Below are positions 63,318 to 64,000 of a stretch of DNA of 64,000 nucleotides, piece after piece (positions within the stretch are counted from its first letter, which is position 1; every line of letters begins with the position of its first letter). A program made the position numbers and the translations under genes. The stretch spans positions 28,122,956-28,186,955 of the forward strand of contig NC_037094.1 of the NCBI RefSeq assembly GCF_002994745.2, written 5' to 3'. The DNA is from Rosa chinensis (taxonomy: Eukaryota > Streptophyta > Magnoliopsida > Rosales > Rosaceae). The notes under the pieces were generated by a model. The model was given only the letters and a program-made list of their open reading frames with translations, did no database searches and was not told where the DNA came from.

Positions 63318-64000
63318 ATTACTTGTCTATATTAAATATCACAATTCTATTATAATGCATAATTTTAGAGAAGTTACATTGTAAATAGGTTTATTATATA
63401 TTAGTTTAGTCTATGTAAAAGTTTCATTCAAAAATATCATTTTATAAATGCAAATAATGTGATTCCTTTATTTTAACTGAATTTCCACCGAAATCGAAAC
63501 TTTCTCCGAAATTTCCTTAAATTTGAAGTACCGAAACCGAAATTTGAATCCTTGGCTAAAAGAGAGAATCTCAGAGCTCTTCGTCAAACTTCTTTTTCTT
63601 CTTTATTGCTAAACGTGTCATCAGTTTAGTAGCAGCTTCATTTGCAATAGCAATAGCAGGAGCAATTAGATTTGTCAATCCATGAATGAAATTGAAGCCT
63701 CTGGTTGAATCCCGGGATAGCAAGAGCAGTAGCAGTAGTAGAAACAATTAGATCTGTCAATCCATGAACGGAATTGAAGCCTCCGGTTGAATCCCGGGTA
63801 GCAAGACCAAGAGCAGGAGCAAAATTTAGAGTTTCAAGGCACATATAGAAATAGTTAAATACCCAAAGCCTATTCTGCACCGTCCATGCATCTAAAATTT
63901 AGAAGGCATATTTAGCAAACAAAAGAACCAAATAAGTTCCCAGATAGGAACATGTTTCAATGCCGACCACCCAGATGCATTCGATATGGAACCAACCAAT
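63318..64000. other. Right-edge non-coding sequence with 82-bp duplication
   Basis: Two diverged copies with an 82-base period start at 63663 and 63745 (caattaga..., with TCAATCCATGAA and GGTTGAATCCCGGG). The minus-strand frame through them (63638-63880) has no family resemblance I know, so no gene is called. Confidence 0.5.

Noticed and set aside
63638..63880. An 80-residue minus-strand open frame over the 82-bp duplication
   Set aside because: It shifts frame between the two repeat copies and has no recognisable domain.
1..64000. CRISPR arrays, bacterial operons, tRNA and rRNA genes
   Set aside because: None is seen. The only tandem repeats are microsatellites and short duplications, and the sequence is plant nuclear; tRNA-like boxes at 2.1 and 45.6 kb lack a cloverleaf and fit SINEs.

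Overview
The window looks like nuclear DNA of a eudicot plant. It is AT-rich, with introns, a U6 snRNA gene carrying a plant-type USE/TATA promoter, SAUR auxin-response genes, receptor-like kinases, and abundant plant transposons. A woody or herbaceous Rosaceae member is my best guess, from the general look of the repeats; nothing in the sequence proves it.

Left edge (1-5.3 kb): a decayed LRR receptor kinase (last part only), a fragment of an S-domain receptor kinase, a 750-bp hAT-type element with an 8-bp target duplication, a small MITE, and a 400-bp foldback element sitting inside a TA microsatellite.

SAUR region (5.8-43.1 kb): one ancestral module was duplicated into three blocks, all with the SAUR genes on the minus strand: A (about 5.8-17.0 kb), B (18.2-23.4 kb) and C (35.8-43.1 kb). 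The order in a complete block is SAUR-a, U6, SAUR-b, SAUR-c, SAUR-d. Seven SAUR genes look intact (8133, 10984, 15933, 18596, 21594, 37113, 42150) and two are broken (6181, 39988). U6 is complete in B, lacks its terminator in C, and is missing from A, where a TRIM-like retroelement sits. Block A also carries a Mutator-like element (9-bp TSD) and an 8-bp-TSD element; both are absent from the matching place in C, which gives empty-site proof of insertion. Between B and C lie a LINE remnant, a Ty1/copia element with identical 207-bp LTRs and 5-bp TSDs but a broken coding region, a pseudogene of a tryptophan-aminotransferase-related (alliinase C) protein, and exon fragments of other genes.

43.9-47.7 kb holds the one clearly complete multi-exon gene: a wall-associated receptor kinase (three exons, 751 codons, minus strand) whose second intron is packed with a SINE-like element, a MITE, a foldback element and TA repeats.

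48-50.5 kb is repeat-rich. 50.6-58.2 kb is a nearly full-length endogenous pararetrovirus of petuvirus-like layout on the minus strand: initiator-tRNA-Met primer site, a single 2,270-codon polyprotein frame broken by one in-frame stop, TATA box, leader hairpin and poly(A) signals. It is a genomic relic with at least two coding defects.

58.7-63.3 kb contains two TIR elements that captured host gene pieces: one carries a DnaJ-domain gene fragment with its intron, the other the start of a DUF630/DUF632-type gene. The right edge (63.3-64 kb) shows only short duplications.
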